In this document: piece after piece, positions 8,801 to 16,533 of the stretch
Position numbering within the stretch: the stretch's first letter is position 1
Layout: each line of letters begins with the position of its first letter
From: Candidatus Poribacteria bacterium
GTDB taxonomy: Bacteria; Poribacteria; WGA-4E; WGA-3G
Length of the DNA stretch: 64,000 bases
Assembly: GCA_009839745.1 (NCBI GenBank)
Contig: VXPE01000042.1
Span: 1 to 64,000, forward strand
Direction: 5' to 3'
The notes under the pieces: model-generated
The model's database searches: none
What the model was told of the DNA's origin: nothing
What the model saw: the letters and a program-made list of their open reading frames with translations, nothing else
Translations under genes and position numbers: made by a program

Positions 8801-9283
8801 AACAACCAAAGCGGCAATGCCGACATGCTTACGGGTTCGACTGTGATCGATCGTTGCTTTGAAATTGATCCCTTTTACCCGCTCAGTGGTATCCTCAAGC
8901 AAGCGTTGAAGCATGTGTGTCTCAATCGGATCCGTCGATTCTCGGTTTCCGAATTCGATGGCACTCACCAGTCTATCCTCAAGATCCGGATGATTTCGTT
9001 CAACGTTGAGGGCGACATCACGGAGCGTGAGCGATGCTTGAAGGGGTTGAACGAGATACTTATACAACAGGTAACCGATAACACCTGCCCCGACCACTAA
9101 TAAAGCAAGGCGTATAGCACTTGGAAGTGGCATCAGCCAATCCACCATGGCTTCTCCGACAAGTAAAGCGATAATACCGGTCAGAACAATAGCAAACCCT
9201 GTCCAGAAGAGACTCCGTTTCCAGACCCGCCGTGCGCCTGAAATTCTCGCTTGTAGTTCGGCATAACCTTCTCTTGTATTCAT
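5804..9283 (-). CDS. Giant DUF4175-like membrane protein with Q/E-rich coiled coil
   Basis: 1159 residues. The N-terminus has two transmembrane helices (about 22-48 and 55-78) and a third near 155-170. It is followed by beta-rich Ig-like segments up to roughly 540 (RLAVAPGNARILRGKSLPIH, VTEISVAYTYPDYTG), and then by some 550 residues of glutamine- and glutamate-rich coiled coil. The order matches DUF4175-type proteins, whose function is not established. The C-terminus (WLGMLDTMDYRPGNRSNPF, then EYRRLVDDYYESLSQ) looks globular. The gene is alone in its direction, 32 bp downstream of a Yip1-like gene. Several long reading frames on the opposite strand are shadows caused by the CAG/CTG-rich coiled-coil DNA. 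Confidence 0.8.
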   Translation of the reverse strand: MNTREGYAELQARISGARRVWKRSLFWTGFAIVLTGIIALLVGEAMVDWLMPLPSAIRLALLVVGAGVIGYLLYKYLVQPLQASLTLRDVALNVERNHPDLEDRLVSAIEFGNRESTDPIETHMLQRLLEDTTERVKGINFKATIDHSRTRKHVGIAALVVVGCVILSLLFPTEIHTSLLRVLVPWEKTDPILTTRLAVAPGNARILRGKSLPIHVTVTGKSTEKVVLRYGDIGAQQLSTSEVEKNQQQPKTIINMLRNPDDKRGFAYEIFNIDADMEYAVVANEATSERYTVEVFEMPKVTEISVAYTYPDYTGLKSVVQTGTGDIRAVVGTQAEIRLTTNKAIQTASIAISQETVSHQQSDLTVEPYSADSQMVIANGNTLTTTIDVVEDGSYAIQLLCIDGFNNEIPIEYTIKAIPDAVPEVVIKEPGRDVKATKLDEVEIVAEATDDYGIAELKLMYRIGSDELQEFVMESSVSTPIVGSGSGADARHIAEGTYTFYLEEFDVEPGDIISYYAHAIDNNTRTGPGEASSDIYFIEIRPFNEDFHEGESEGEPGEAEPNPLLDIISSQKEIIRETSKHSHTKPAAVTETYQAAVRKTGEQQTELKEKTQRVVDEFSAAMQGESAVTPEILMNLEDALDRMGEASDHLNAVRPDEAIPPEQEALELLIKVSLEIPKILMQMRNSNPQLAENLELEMEELQNELENQQNELDAEMQEQTQEMLDQARQMLGEQQQLSQQSQQLGREDQPSPSEMQQNSQQQGQLAQQAQQMAQQLDAMQQNGQGTQGQRLNQAGQAMQQAGEQMEQAAQGMQQEEPQLSAAKGEKAEERLQEAVEQLEKVAAEYTDAALDRASQQLQELTEAQSDVQQQTQELRGRSEQSEMRPEDFRKASELANQQRELQRNLEAFERSLRNIQEQLAPDNPEAAQNVADATRRLAEEQTTGDMATAQRALQWRSFRAADQNQQDVLDALEQTQSDLQQAQANMAATEEEQLEAALEQLQRARERVQDIQRELQTMEGQEQTEEQQRRREQLAEQQQQLQEQMQRAQASMQRELSGDQPGSDEPADQEARVGGRESDREIDRLWLGMLDTMDYRPGNRSNPFPNYEFVIRDLGKLESALEERLNTLQEKKRLAQVVKEDVPPEYRRLVDDYYESLSQ

Positions 9284-9315
9284 TATCTCCCTCCTCCAAC
9301 AGTATCCAGGGTGCT

Positions 9316-9990
9316 TCAGTTCGTCAATAGTGTCTCAAATAGCACACCGATGATCCAGAGAACAACTGCGGTGACACGGGCTCTATTTTTTTCCATATCG
9401 GCAAACACCGCGATGGCTATTGCCATCACTGCGATGGGCCATATACTCAGTGGATTGATGTAACTCAGGAAGAGCAGCAACTTCACGTTTGTCTCAGGAT
9501 CAAAGAGCATGTGTAGCCCCGGAATCATTTTGAAGTCTGCTGCACTTTTGACAGTCGCTATGTCTCTGAAAACCAGCAAGAGCGCGGTATTCACGAGTTG
9601 GATGATGCAATTGATCAGTGCGATATGGAGAATCGCGGCATAGATATGCCGGAACCTTAAGGTCTCATTTTTTAGGAGATAGCGCGCCCCTAATTTGAGG
9701 AGGGCACTGCTAATGAGAAACCCTACGACCGCAAAGATGGGTCCAACAAAAATAATCACCGTTCCCATCACGTTAGCGATGGTTTGAAGTTGTTCAGGAG
9801 GAGCCTCCGCTGCTGCCATCCCTTGAGACATCACTTGTTGCGTGTAGGGTGCAATCGCCCAGAGGAGGATAACAGAAAACAGATAGAAAACAACAAATGC
9901 TACGCCCCACCTCGGTTGCGATTTAATCCGTAAAAATGTTTCACTCGGTTGTGCGACGAGATCCCCAATGTTTTGCCAACTCTCTTTCAT
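9316..9990 (-). CDS. Yip1-domain membrane protein
   Basis: 224 residues. The ATG at 9990 is preceded by AGGAG at good spacing. MKESWQNIGDLVAQPSETFLRIKSQPRWGVA is the usual start of bacterial Yip1-domain proteins, with about five hydrophobic segments after it (near 36-56, 85-110, 130-150, 170-190, 205-220). The family is integral to the membrane and has no defined bacterial role. It lies just upstream of the DUF4175-like gene and is probably co-transcribed with it. Confidence 0.8.
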   Translation of the reverse strand: MKESWQNIGDLVAQPSETFLRIKSQPRWGVAFVVFYLFSVILLWAIAPYTQQVMSQGMAAAEAPPEQLQTIANVMGTVIIFVGPIFAVVGFLISSALLKLGARYLLKNETLRFRHIYAAILHIALINCIIQLVNTALLLVFRDIATVKSAADFKMIPGLHMLFDPETNVKLLLFLSYINPLSIWPIAVMAIAIAVFADMEKNRARVTAVVLWIIGVLFETLLTN

Positions 9991-10020
9991 GATTTCACTC
10001 CTGTAGTAGGGATTATCGAT

Positions 10021-10125
10021 TATAGTAAAACCCGTAATTACCTTTACACTTTTTTGCATCGGCGAGGTTAGGAAACCTCGCCTACCGGGGGCAGAAGTGT
10101 AAACTTATTTTCAAAATCTACTATA
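10021..10125. mobile_element. MITE-like element, TATAGTA family, copy 1
   Basis: Begins TATAGTA and ends TACTATA. Inside, TTTACACT and AGTGTAAA form an outer stem around a perfect hairpin GGCGAGGTT-AGG-AAACCTCGCC followed by TACCGGGG. A second copy with the same hairpin lies at 30812-30914, and one arm of that copy recurs alone at 15301. The remaining intergenic sequence to the cytochrome gene (10126-10373) holds a solo AGGACTTACGCAA end, the hairpin AGACTGACAGTCT with an ACGCTACAA tail (10251-10272), and no gene. Confidence 0.7.
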
Positions 10126-10373
10126 AACAGGACTTACGCAAATTGAGCAAAAAAGCGAAATATTTTAACCCAAGTTGCCAGTTTGTAGCATAACCTGTTA
10201 GGTTGTGCATCTCAGGGGCACACTGAAACTTTACACTACAAAAAACACGCAGACTGACAGTCTACGCTACAAAACGCCTACGAATCATGACCTATTTCAA
10301 TGAAAAACGTTATCTGTATGCTTAAAACCTTGTAAGTGTCTGGATGTCCCTTCAAGGACTGATATTGCGAGAA

Positions 10374-10742
10374 TCATTGTGTACCCTTCTCCCTATGTTC
10401 TGAATCATAAATCAGGAATTTAATAATCTTTTCGGTGGTCTTGGGCGTAAGCCCCGAACCCGGTTTCCGCATCATCTTATAGACATACTTTCGCCAGTCC
10501 TCTGCGTTAAAAGTAGAATTAATTGGGCGTGCAACGGTATGGCACCGGCTACATTTACGGGTAAAAAGTTCGTAAGCCTCCTGCATCTCAGGTGGATAGG
10601 TAGTAACATCAATAAAGTTAGGTCCTTTATCTGCTGGATAGGTTTTAGGGACCGCACGCGGGGCGCGCAAGGCGTAGATCATCCCAACCCCAACGAGAAG
10701 GATAACACCCAGGACAGCAATCCAAACAATAGGTTGTTTCAT
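10374..10742 (-). CDS. Membrane-anchored monohaem cytochrome c-like protein
   Basis: 122 residues. One N-terminal transmembrane anchor (about 6-25) leads to a small periplasmic domain with C64-S-R-C67-H68, the covalent haem c motif. FIDVTTYPPEMQEAYELF precedes it, and M90/M91 in YKMMRKPGSG could provide the axial methionine. The size suits a small electron carrier or a cytochrome subunit. It is separate from the Rieske/cytochrome b genes at 33.6-35.4 kb, so its partner is unknown. Confidence 0.85.
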   Translation of the reverse strand: MKQPIVWIAVLGVILLVGVGMIYALRAPRAVPKTYPADKGPNFIDVTTYPPEMQEAYELFTRKCSRCHTVARPINSTFNAEDWRKYVYKMMRKPGSGLTPKTTEKIIKFLIYDSEHREKGTQ

Positions 10743-10779
10743 CTGTTAGTGAACTTAGATCCCCGCAACATCACCTGAA

Positions 10780-11148
10780 TTAGGGCATCGCGTTAATACT
10801 TACATCACCGCCGTTTATAACATCCAATATCACGCGACTTCCATAAAGCAAAGACATTCCGACCAAGGGACCACCGTCTGTTTGCAGAGTGGAGACGTTG
10901 TGTTCTTCGCCATGCCACAGGACGGACAAGAGGTACTTCTGTAAGACTACCTCAGTTCCATCCCCAAGAATTACCGCTTGATTATCAATCTGTCGGAGTT
11001 TGAGCAGGTTGATTAAATCGCCTGGCAAAGCCAAATAGCCAGAAAAGCCTGTATCAACGACAGCCTCAATTTTTTCACGCCTATTTAATCCAATGACAAC
11101 CAATTCGATGACCACTTCCAGATCGGTTGTAACTTTTCCTATAATCAT
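10780..11148 (-). CDS. Clan AA (retropepsin-like) aspartic protease
   Basis: 122 residues. V-V-D32-T-G-F-S-G-Y-L-A-L-P carries the single D-T-G active site of retropepsin-like proteins that work as dimers. LVGMSLLYGSRVILDV near the C-terminus is the usual second hydrophobic motif. The gene starts at an ATG that overlaps the stop of the upstream gene (TAATG), so the two are translationally coupled. Small stand-alone proteases of this kind often occur in such a pair; their substrate is not known. Confidence 0.85.
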   Translation of the reverse strand: MIIGKVTTDLEVVIELVVIGLNRREKIEAVVDTGFSGYLALPGDLINLLKLRQIDNQAVILGDGTEVVLQKYLLSVLWHGEEHNVSTLQTDGGPLVGMSLLYGSRVILDVINGGDVSINAMP

Positions 11149-11420
11149 TATTTTTGTGCTGAAAATTTAAAGCCAATTCGATGAGCAGCTCGATACCCGA
11201 TGCGTAAACTATAAATAAGAGCTTCAGGTCTCTTAGCAAGGAGACGCATAGACGGAGATAAATCGTCGGTGTCAACTTCATAATCCCCTGTTTCGATGTC
11301 AACAGACAAAAACTTGCCTTTATGCTGCGGTTCAACCTTTTCACGTATTTGCTGTTGATATATCTCTTTGCCGCGAGCAGCAATAACTTCGGGAGTATAA
11401 TTAGGACGTGGCATAGTCAA
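11148..11420 (-). CDS. Small partner protein of the aspartic protease
   Basis: 90 residues, no membrane segment. EIYQQQIREKVEPQHKGKFL and SVDIETGDYEVDTDDL, then RIGYRAAHRIG, are familiar from small cyanobacterial and other proteins encoded next to clan AA proteases. The stop and the following start share one base, so the two proteins are probably made in a fixed ratio. It might be the protease's substrate or inhibitor; the pairing is seen, that role is inference. Confidence 0.75.
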   Translation of the reverse strand: MTMPRPNYTPEVIAARGKEIYQQQIREKVEPQHKGKFLSVDIETGDYEVDTDDLSPSMRLLAKRPEALIYSLRIGYRAAHRIGFKFSAQK

Positions 11421-11451
11421 TTTCCTTTAGTTTTAAACCCCACCCAAGGCT

Positions 11452-13296
11452 TCAACTGACGCGCTTCACCTGCTGAATAATAGCATTTGCGCTAATGCCG
11501 TGATGTTCCAAAAGCTCCTCCGGTTTCCCGGACCTCGGCACGCCTGTAACGGCAAGTTTGTGGACGCAGACGCCTTCAGTTGCCACAGCATCAAGGACAG
11601 CATCACCCAGACCGCCTTCAGGATAATGGTCTTCAACGGTGATTAGGGTGTTGTTCGTCTCAGATGCCGCCTTTTGTAGCGCTTCCTTATCAATCGGCTT
11701 GACGGAATACAAATCTATAATTCGGACAGCGATCCCTTCTTTAGCGAGTATGTCGTGTGCTTTCAACGCTTCGTGAAGCGCAACCCCTGCCGCAACGATG
11801 GTCACCTTATCTTCACTGCTTTCGCGAATAACTTTACACCCACCAATTGGGAAACTCTCATCAGCATCGTAGAGAATGGCGGTTTTTGGACGCGAGGTGC
11901 GGAGGTAAACAATACCTTCATAAGCCGCGGCTTCTGCGACGAGCCGTTCAGCGGTAACTGCATCGCTTGGATACAGCACGACTGCCTCCGGAATCGCACG
12001 GAACATCGCGATGTCCTCTAACCCCATCTGTGAGGGACCGTCTTCACCGATTGAGACCCCACAGTGTGAACCTGCATATTTAATATTCGCTTGTGAGATC
12101 GCAGACATCCGAATCTGATCATAGGCACGTGATAAAAACGCAGCAAACGTCGAGACAAATGGAATCTTCCCACGTTTTGCCAGACCGATGCCAGCACCGA
12201 CTAAATTCTGTTCTGCGATGAACATCTCGAAATAACGGTTCGGATGGAGTGTCATAAATTGCTCGGCATACGTAGAATTTTTAGTATCTCCATCCAAGGC
12301 GACGACATTCAGGTTCGCGTTGCCGAGTTTTGCGAGCCCTGCACCGTACCCACTACGCGTTGCTACTTCTTCGTCCGCTGGATAGTCAGGCGGTTCGCAT
12401 TCGGTTACGGCTGAACGATCAGCACTCCCATTTATAGGATTAGGGGCTTCAATCCGAACGGGAACATCCGAATGCAACGGACCGAGTTCAGCTAACCCCT
12501 TATCAAGTTCCTCACCTTGGGCAAGTGCTTTTCCGTGCCAATTGTCGGCGTTTTCAAGGAACGAAATCCCTTTCCCTTTAAAAGTTTTGGCGACTATCAT
12601 CGTCGGTTTCTCGTCTGAAACCTTTGCTCGGTCGAGTGCCGGAAGGATTTCATCAAAATCGTGTCCATCAATACCGATGGTTTGCCAACCAAACGCCTCA
12701 AAACGCTGACAATACGTGTCAACATCGAAGGCGTACATAGTCCGCTGGCTCTGTCCAAGGGCATTGACATCCACAATTCCAATCAAATTATTAAGTTTGT
12801 AGTGTGATGCTAAAGCAGCCGCCTCCCAGACCCCACCTTCGGCAGTCTCACCATCGCCGAGGAGGACATAGACCCGGTAGTCAGCGTCGTCTAAGTATTT
12901 GCTATTGAGAGCCATGCCGAGTCCAAGCGATAAGCCTTGTCCAAGGGACCCCGTTGCGACCTCTGTCCATTCAAACCGAGGGGTTGGATGTCCCTCTAAG
13001 ATACTATCAATTTGTCGCAGCGTGCGCAGTTTTTCGGTTGGGATAATCCCCGCTTCCGCATAAGCCGCGTAAAGTAGTGGTGCCGCATGTCCTTTAGACA
13101 AGATGAATCTATCGTTGTTGGGGTTCTGAGCATCGGTTGTATCATAACGCATCGCGTGAAAAAAGAGTGCGGAGACGATATCCGCAGCCGAGAGACACGT
13201 GGTTGGATGTCCTGAACCCGCCTCCGATGTGGAGATAACGGAATGAATGCGTAGGTTAGTCGCTTTTTGTTTGAGAAATTCTTTTAAGGTTTCCAC
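11452..13296 (-). CDS. tkt: Transketolase
   Basis: 614 residues in a single chain. It transfers two-carbon ketol units in the pentose phosphate pathway using thiamine diphosphate. GSGHPTT (28-34) and SKGHAAPLLYA (67-77) carry active-site histidines; GDGETAEGGVWEAAALASHY (147-166) is the TPP/Mg motif ending in YKLNN. The pyrimidine-domain portion (MFIAEQNLVGAGIGLAKRGK) and the C-terminal domain (VPRSGKPEELLEHHGI) are present. It is somewhat shorter than E. coli TktA (about 660 residues), as in archaeal/eukaryote-like variants. The gene is complete and shows no frame damage. Confidence 0.95.
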   Translation of the reverse strand: METLKEFLKQKATNLRIHSVISTSEAGSGHPTTCLSAADIVSALFFHAMRYDTTDAQNPNNDRFILSKGHAAPLLYAAYAEAGIIPTEKLRTLRQIDSILEGHPTPRFEWTEVATGSLGQGLSLGLGMALNSKYLDDADYRVYVLLGDGETAEGGVWEAAALASHYKLNNLIGIVDVNALGQSQRTMYAFDVDTYCQRFEAFGWQTIGIDGHDFDEILPALDRAKVSDEKPTMIVAKTFKGKGISFLENADNWHGKALAQGEELDKGLAELGPLHSDVPVRIEAPNPINGSADRSAVTECEPPDYPADEEVATRSGYGAGLAKLGNANLNVVALDGDTKNSTYAEQFMTLHPNRYFEMFIAEQNLVGAGIGLAKRGKIPFVSTFAAFLSRAYDQIRMSAISQANIKYAGSHCGVSIGEDGPSQMGLEDIAMFRAIPEAVVLYPSDAVTAERLVAEAAAYEGIVYLRTSRPKTAILYDADESFPIGGCKVIRESSEDKVTIVAAGVALHEALKAHDILAKEGIAVRIIDLYSVKPIDKEALQKAASETNNTLITVEDHYPEGGLGDAVLDAVATEGVCVHKLAVTGVPRSGKPEELLEHHGISANAIIQQVKRVS

Positions 13297-13324
13297 AAAT
13301 TTTGCTAATCCTTTTTTAGTAGTT

Positions 13325-13349
13325 GCGGGTTTTCGTAGAAAACCCGTCC
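13325..13349. repeat. Hairpin CGGGTTTT/AAAACCCG
   Basis: CGGGTTTT-CGTAG-AAAACCCG followed by TCCT. Perfect 8-bp stem between two genes of the same strand; a member of the hairpin-plus-tail class. Confidence 0.55.
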
Positions 13350-13370
13350 TGATAACGCTTCCTCTGACAG

Positions 13371-14090
13371 CTATTCTGGGTTCAACTGAGATGTTCTTCG
13401 CTTTGCGGCTAACGAAAGGTAATGTTCTTTATAAGTCTGGCTGAGATTCTCAAAAGTCACAATGGCTTGGGGAATGTCTTGCATTTTAACGTAAGCTTCC
13501 GCCTGCCAGTACATCGCCTTCGCTACGATCGAATTGGAATCTGCCACATTTCCGCCCGTATCTTGGGCTTCATTTTCTATAGCCTCTCTAAATTTTTCGA
13601 TTGCGCGTTGATAATCTTTCTCTTCATAGTAGGCTTTCATAGCATCTGCATAAGCGAGATTGTCTTGCTCCTGTGGTCGGAAAAACTCAACCTCAACCGG
13701 AGGTAATTCCAACGGTGGGATGTCCACCTCTAAATCTTCTTCGTCCGGCAATGCATCTATCGCTTCAGCAAGTCGTTGTTCGTATGCCTCAGTGCCCTCG
13801 TTATATGCTTCTTCGGTAGTGTTTTCCTCTTCGTCTTTAGGCTCTTCTACTGCCTTTTCATCTTCAGGCTCTTCTACTGTCTCTTCCTCTTCCTCTTCCT
13901 CATCTTCTTCTACTACCTCAGTTGCTGTGGCTTCACGAAATGCGTGAGAGAGTGCAGTAGCTGCATCATCTAACTCGTCTTCCAAACCAACAACATCGGC
14001 ATCCTCTTCATCGAGATAGGAATCTTCTGGTTCATCATCAAAATTATCTGTTTCTTCAAAATCATCTGTTTCTTCAAAACTAAATATCAT
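13371..14090 (-). CDS. Acidic TPR-like protein
   Basis: 239 residues. The ATG at 14090 has GGAGGAAAAA directly before it; a GTG four codons upstream would lie inside that site. The first ~110 residues are an extremely acidic, low-complexity region (runs of E and D). After it, NLAYADAMKAYYEEKDYQRAIEKF and KAMYWQAEAYVKMQDIPQAI look like two or more TPR units, as in periplasmic YbgF/BamD-type scaffolds, but no signal peptide is seen. Likely a cytoplasmic scaffold; function unknown. Confidence 0.7.
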   Translation of the reverse strand: MIFSFEETDDFEETDNFDDEPEDSYLDEEDADVVGLEDELDDAATALSHAFREATATEVVEEDEEEEEEETVEEPEDEKAVEEPKDEEENTTEEAYNEGTEAYEQRLAEAIDALPDEEDLEVDIPPLELPPVEVEFFRPQEQDNLAYADAMKAYYEEKDYQRAIEKFREAIENEAQDTGGNVADSNSIVAKAMYWQAEAYVKMQDIPQAIVTFENLSQTYKEHYLSLAAKRRTSQLNPE

Positions 14091-14134
14091 TTTTTCCTCC
14101 ACGTTTCTGTTTTTTTATATCCGTTTCTTATAGT

Positions 14135-14188
14135 TTTAACCATCAACCCGTGCCTTTGGAAAATGTAGAAGACGAGTTGATGGTTAAA
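14135..14188. repeat. Long inverted repeat (13-bp stem)
   Basis: TTTAACCATCAAC pairs exactly with GTTGATGGTTAAA around a 28-nt loop, upstream of the acidic protein gene and next to a TTATCAGTTGTCAGT motif. It could be a terminator for the LamG gene's opposite side or a small mobile remnant. No poly-T follows on either strand. Confidence 0.5.
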
Positions 14189-14278
14189 GTTATCAGTTGT
14201 CAGTAGGTGATTAAGACGTGTGGCGGTTGTATATTGCGTGAATTCCACAGACTTTTTTTAACCGATAACGGATGCCCT

Positions 14279-15103
14279 TTAGTATCTGATCTTAACATCT
14301 GCCCAAGTGGTTGCCATCTTGTCAGTCGGATCAACCGCTAAGGCTGAAAGCATACCGTCCAACATCGTTTCAATGTCCGCTTGCTCCAAAGCGACATCAA
14401 AGATTACAACCTCGTCGATAGTCGCCGCACCAAAGCGCGCGCCACCGCAGCAGTCATCAAATCCGATATTGACGGGACCGTTGTCGGCATCAATAGGATT
14501 CTTGGCGATATCCATTGTGCTCGCTTCTTCTGCATCAATATAGATAGCCCATTTACCGGTCTTGCTATCAAAAGTGGTCGTGTACATGTGCCACTGCGTA
14601 ATATCTTTGGTGCCAACATTACCGTCATTCCAACCGCCGGGCTTATTCCAGCAGCCTCCGTTGCAAATGGGCCAGGCAATATTTTTCGTCCCTTGGTTGG
14701 GATGAATGATATAGGCGTTCCGCTTCTCAACCATCCAACCGTGTTGGTTCCAAGTATCACCTGCGCTCTTCGCCCACACTGAGACCGTGATCGCTTTCGT
14801 TGGGTTATCATGATCGGCGATCCGAACGAAAGCACCTTTACCATCAAATTCAAGGGCTTGCCCAAACTGACCCTTAACCCATTTCGGTTTACCTTCAAAT
14901 TCGCCTTCCAGTCCATTTCCGGAATCATCGGTTGCGACATTTCCTTTGCCCTCATCAAACAGCCACATCCCGACAATAGTACCAGGATCGATCTCGGCAG
15001 AAACGGTAGAGACAAACAAAACACCAACACCAAAAAGACTGAAACACACGAGGACTAAACTCACAAGCAAAAACTTGCTGCCAGAAATAATACCGAAATT
15101 CAT
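14279..15103 (-). CDS. Secreted LamG-domain protein with C-terminal W-x-x-V-K motif
   Basis: 274 residues with a signal peptide (hydrophobic core FLLVSLVLVCFSLFGVGVLF). The mature part opens IDPGTIVGMWLFDEGKGNVA, followed by DDSGNGLEGEFEG and FDGKGAFVRIADHD, the standard LamG/laminin-G-like jelly roll. WHMYTTTFDSKTGKWAIYID and DGPVNIGFDDCC complete it. The last residues ALAVDPTDKMATTWADVKIRY match the end of the LamG-like protein at 3072-3821. Probably binds carbohydrate or other surface ligands outside the cell. No operon partner on this strand. Confidence 0.85.
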   Translation of the reverse strand: MNFGIISGSKFLLVSLVLVCFSLFGVGVLFVSTVSAEIDPGTIVGMWLFDEGKGNVATDDSGNGLEGEFEGKPKWVKGQFGQALEFDGKGAFVRIADHDNPTKAITVSVWAKSAGDTWNQHGWMVEKRNAYIIHPNQGTKNIAWPICNGGCWNKPGGWNDGNVGTKDITQWHMYTTTFDSKTGKWAIYIDAEEASTMDIAKNPIDADNGPVNIGFDDCCGGARFGAATIDEVVIFDVALEQADIETMLDGMLSALAVDPTDKMATTWADVKIRY

Positions 15104-15300
15104 TTTGACCTCCTGCTCAATATTACAAATTCAAGGACTTTGCACAAATATCTGTGCGATTCATACGGATACAACGATTGTGCGAAAGCATAAATCGCTG
15201 CTAAAACACCACATACATCTATCATATCAGATTCACACAGATATGTCAAGGAAAAATTGAAAGCGGATTTCTTCAAGGATTGTATCCTCGTCCCTTTAGC

Positions 15301-15329
15301 GTGTCCAATTAATTCTAAGCTTTACCATA
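15301..15329. repeat. Solo arm of the TATAGTA MITE family
   Basis: GTGTCCAATTAATTCTAAGC followed by TTTACCATA is the reverse complement of the left arm of the element at 30812-30914. No partner arm is seen nearby, so this is a relic. The 366-bp gap 15104-15469 otherwise holds a promoter and a leader hairpin for the downstream gene. Confidence 0.6.
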
Positions 15330-15359
15330 AATGCCCGACTCTATTTAAATAAAAAATCG

Positions 15360-15388
15360 TTGACATGAACGGCATTTTCATCTACAAT
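15360..15388 (+). promoter_or_regulatory. Sigma70-type promoter for the bactofilin-like gene
   Basis: TTGACA, a 17-nt spacer and TACAAT: near-consensus -35 and -10 boxes at ideal spacing, about 80 bp before the ATG at 15470. The implied 5' UTR holds a nested hairpin, GTTTCT(..)GGGGTGTTTCCCC(..)AGAAAC, at 15426-15452. Confidence 0.75.
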
Positions 15389-15469
15389 ATTCTCATGCAC
15401 TTATCTCAATATAGGAACTCGGGATGTTTCTGTTGGGGTGTTTCCCCAGAAACCCCTCCCATAGGAAAT

Positions 15470-16528
15470 ATGAAGCGGATAGGATTTATTTTTTTACTCT
15501 TAGTTTTTGGTATCTTGCCCGTATTTGGACAGCCTGCAAATAGCAGCCTGCAAGTTTTAGACGCACAACACCCCAACTTTGAGGACAAAAAACAGGTAAG
15601 AGGTGTTCTTATTGCGCAAGGCTTAATGGCACAGAATTTGGAAGAGGTTCCTGATGCGTCCACAATGCAAAGTGATGTCACTGATTCAGAGAACGGAAAG
15701 ACCACAGATGAAGGGCATCTACAGCGAAAAGAAACACGACGGATATTTAAGATTATTAACAACTATCAGTTAGCAGAAGGTAAGGTCCTCACAACACTCG
15801 TTATAATCGCGGCAGACGCAAACTTACAAGGGCAGGTGACCGGCAACGTATTAGTCATCGGCGGAGATGTTTACTTGTCGCCAGAGGCACAAGTGAATGG
15901 AACTTTACACATTATCGGTGGGCAAATTACTGGAAATACACAAGGCATCGCTAACCTTCAAGTCAGCAATGATTGGCATCTGGTACCCGCTGCGGCTCAT
16001 CTTGCTATGCATCCACATACCTTCTGGGGTATCAGTAAGCAAGCGAATTTTCGCCTGACCCTCATTAAAATTGGATTTTCCCTCTTGATGTATCTGTTGA
16101 TAGCAGCCGTGCTTTTAAAGCCGATAAATGAGATAAGCGAACTTTTCGCGAGGCGACCGATCAGCAGTATATTATTCGGTATCCTGATGTTAGTTATGAT
16201 ACCTTTCTTCCTCGCGGTGTTGACGCTGTCAATCATCGGTGTGCCATTCATGCTACTGTCCCTTTCGCTTTTAGTTCCCTTTGCTATTTGTGGAAAGGCA
16301 GCGATTTTCTTGACGCTCGGGAGTACCCTCTTTTCAGGGCGATGGAGACCGCTCGCAGTCATATTTGGTTATATCCTCTATTACATGGCAACATCCGTGC
16401 CGTATATTGATTGGGCAGCGTTTCTCATAGTCAATAGTATCGCTATTGGACTCTGCCTGCTAAGCGGCATCAGTATGATACGTTCGCAAGAACCCCGTAG
16501 AAACATTTCTTGGTCGGAAAGAGTGTAG
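15470..16528 (+). CDS. Membrane protein with a bactofilin-like (polymer-forming) domain
   Basis: 352 residues. The ATG at 15470 follows AGGAAAT; an earlier in-frame ATG would add a 35-residue tail translated from the leader hairpin, which is unlikely. A signal peptide ends near VFGQPA. Residues ~120-180 (LVIIAADANLQGQVTGNVLV, GGDVYLSPEAQVNGTLHIIGG) are a short beta-helix of the bactofilin type. At least four transmembrane helices follow. This is the common exported polymer-forming/membrane design; the role is probably envelope-related but unproven. It overlaps or abuts the VWA gene downstream. Confidence 0.75.
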   Translation: MKRIGFIFLLLVFGILPVFGQPANSSLQVLDAQHPNFEDKKQVRGVLIAQGLMAQNLEEVPDASTMQSDVTDSENGKTTDEGHLQRKETRRIFKIINNYQLAEGKVLTTLVIIAADANLQGQVTGNVLVIGGDVYLSPEAQVNGTLHIIGGQITGNTQGIANLQVSNDWHLVPAAAHLAMHPHTFWGISKQANFRLTLIKIGFSLLMYLLIAAVLLKPINEISELFARRPISSILFGILMLVMIPFFLAVLTLSIIGVPFMLLSLSLLVPFAICGKAAIFLTLGSTLFSGRWRPLAVIFGYILYYMATSVPYIDWAAFLIVNSIAIGLCLLSGISMIRSQEPRRNISWSERV

Positions 16529-16533
16529 TCAGC

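Noticed and set aside
13660-13973. Serine-rich frames opposite the acidic protein
   Set aside because: Antisense of GAA/GAG runs; no start signal.
15365-15469. N-terminal extension of the bactofilin-like protein
   Set aside because: It would begin on top of the -35/-10 promoter boxes and translate the leader hairpin; the ATG at 15470 starts a proper signal peptide.
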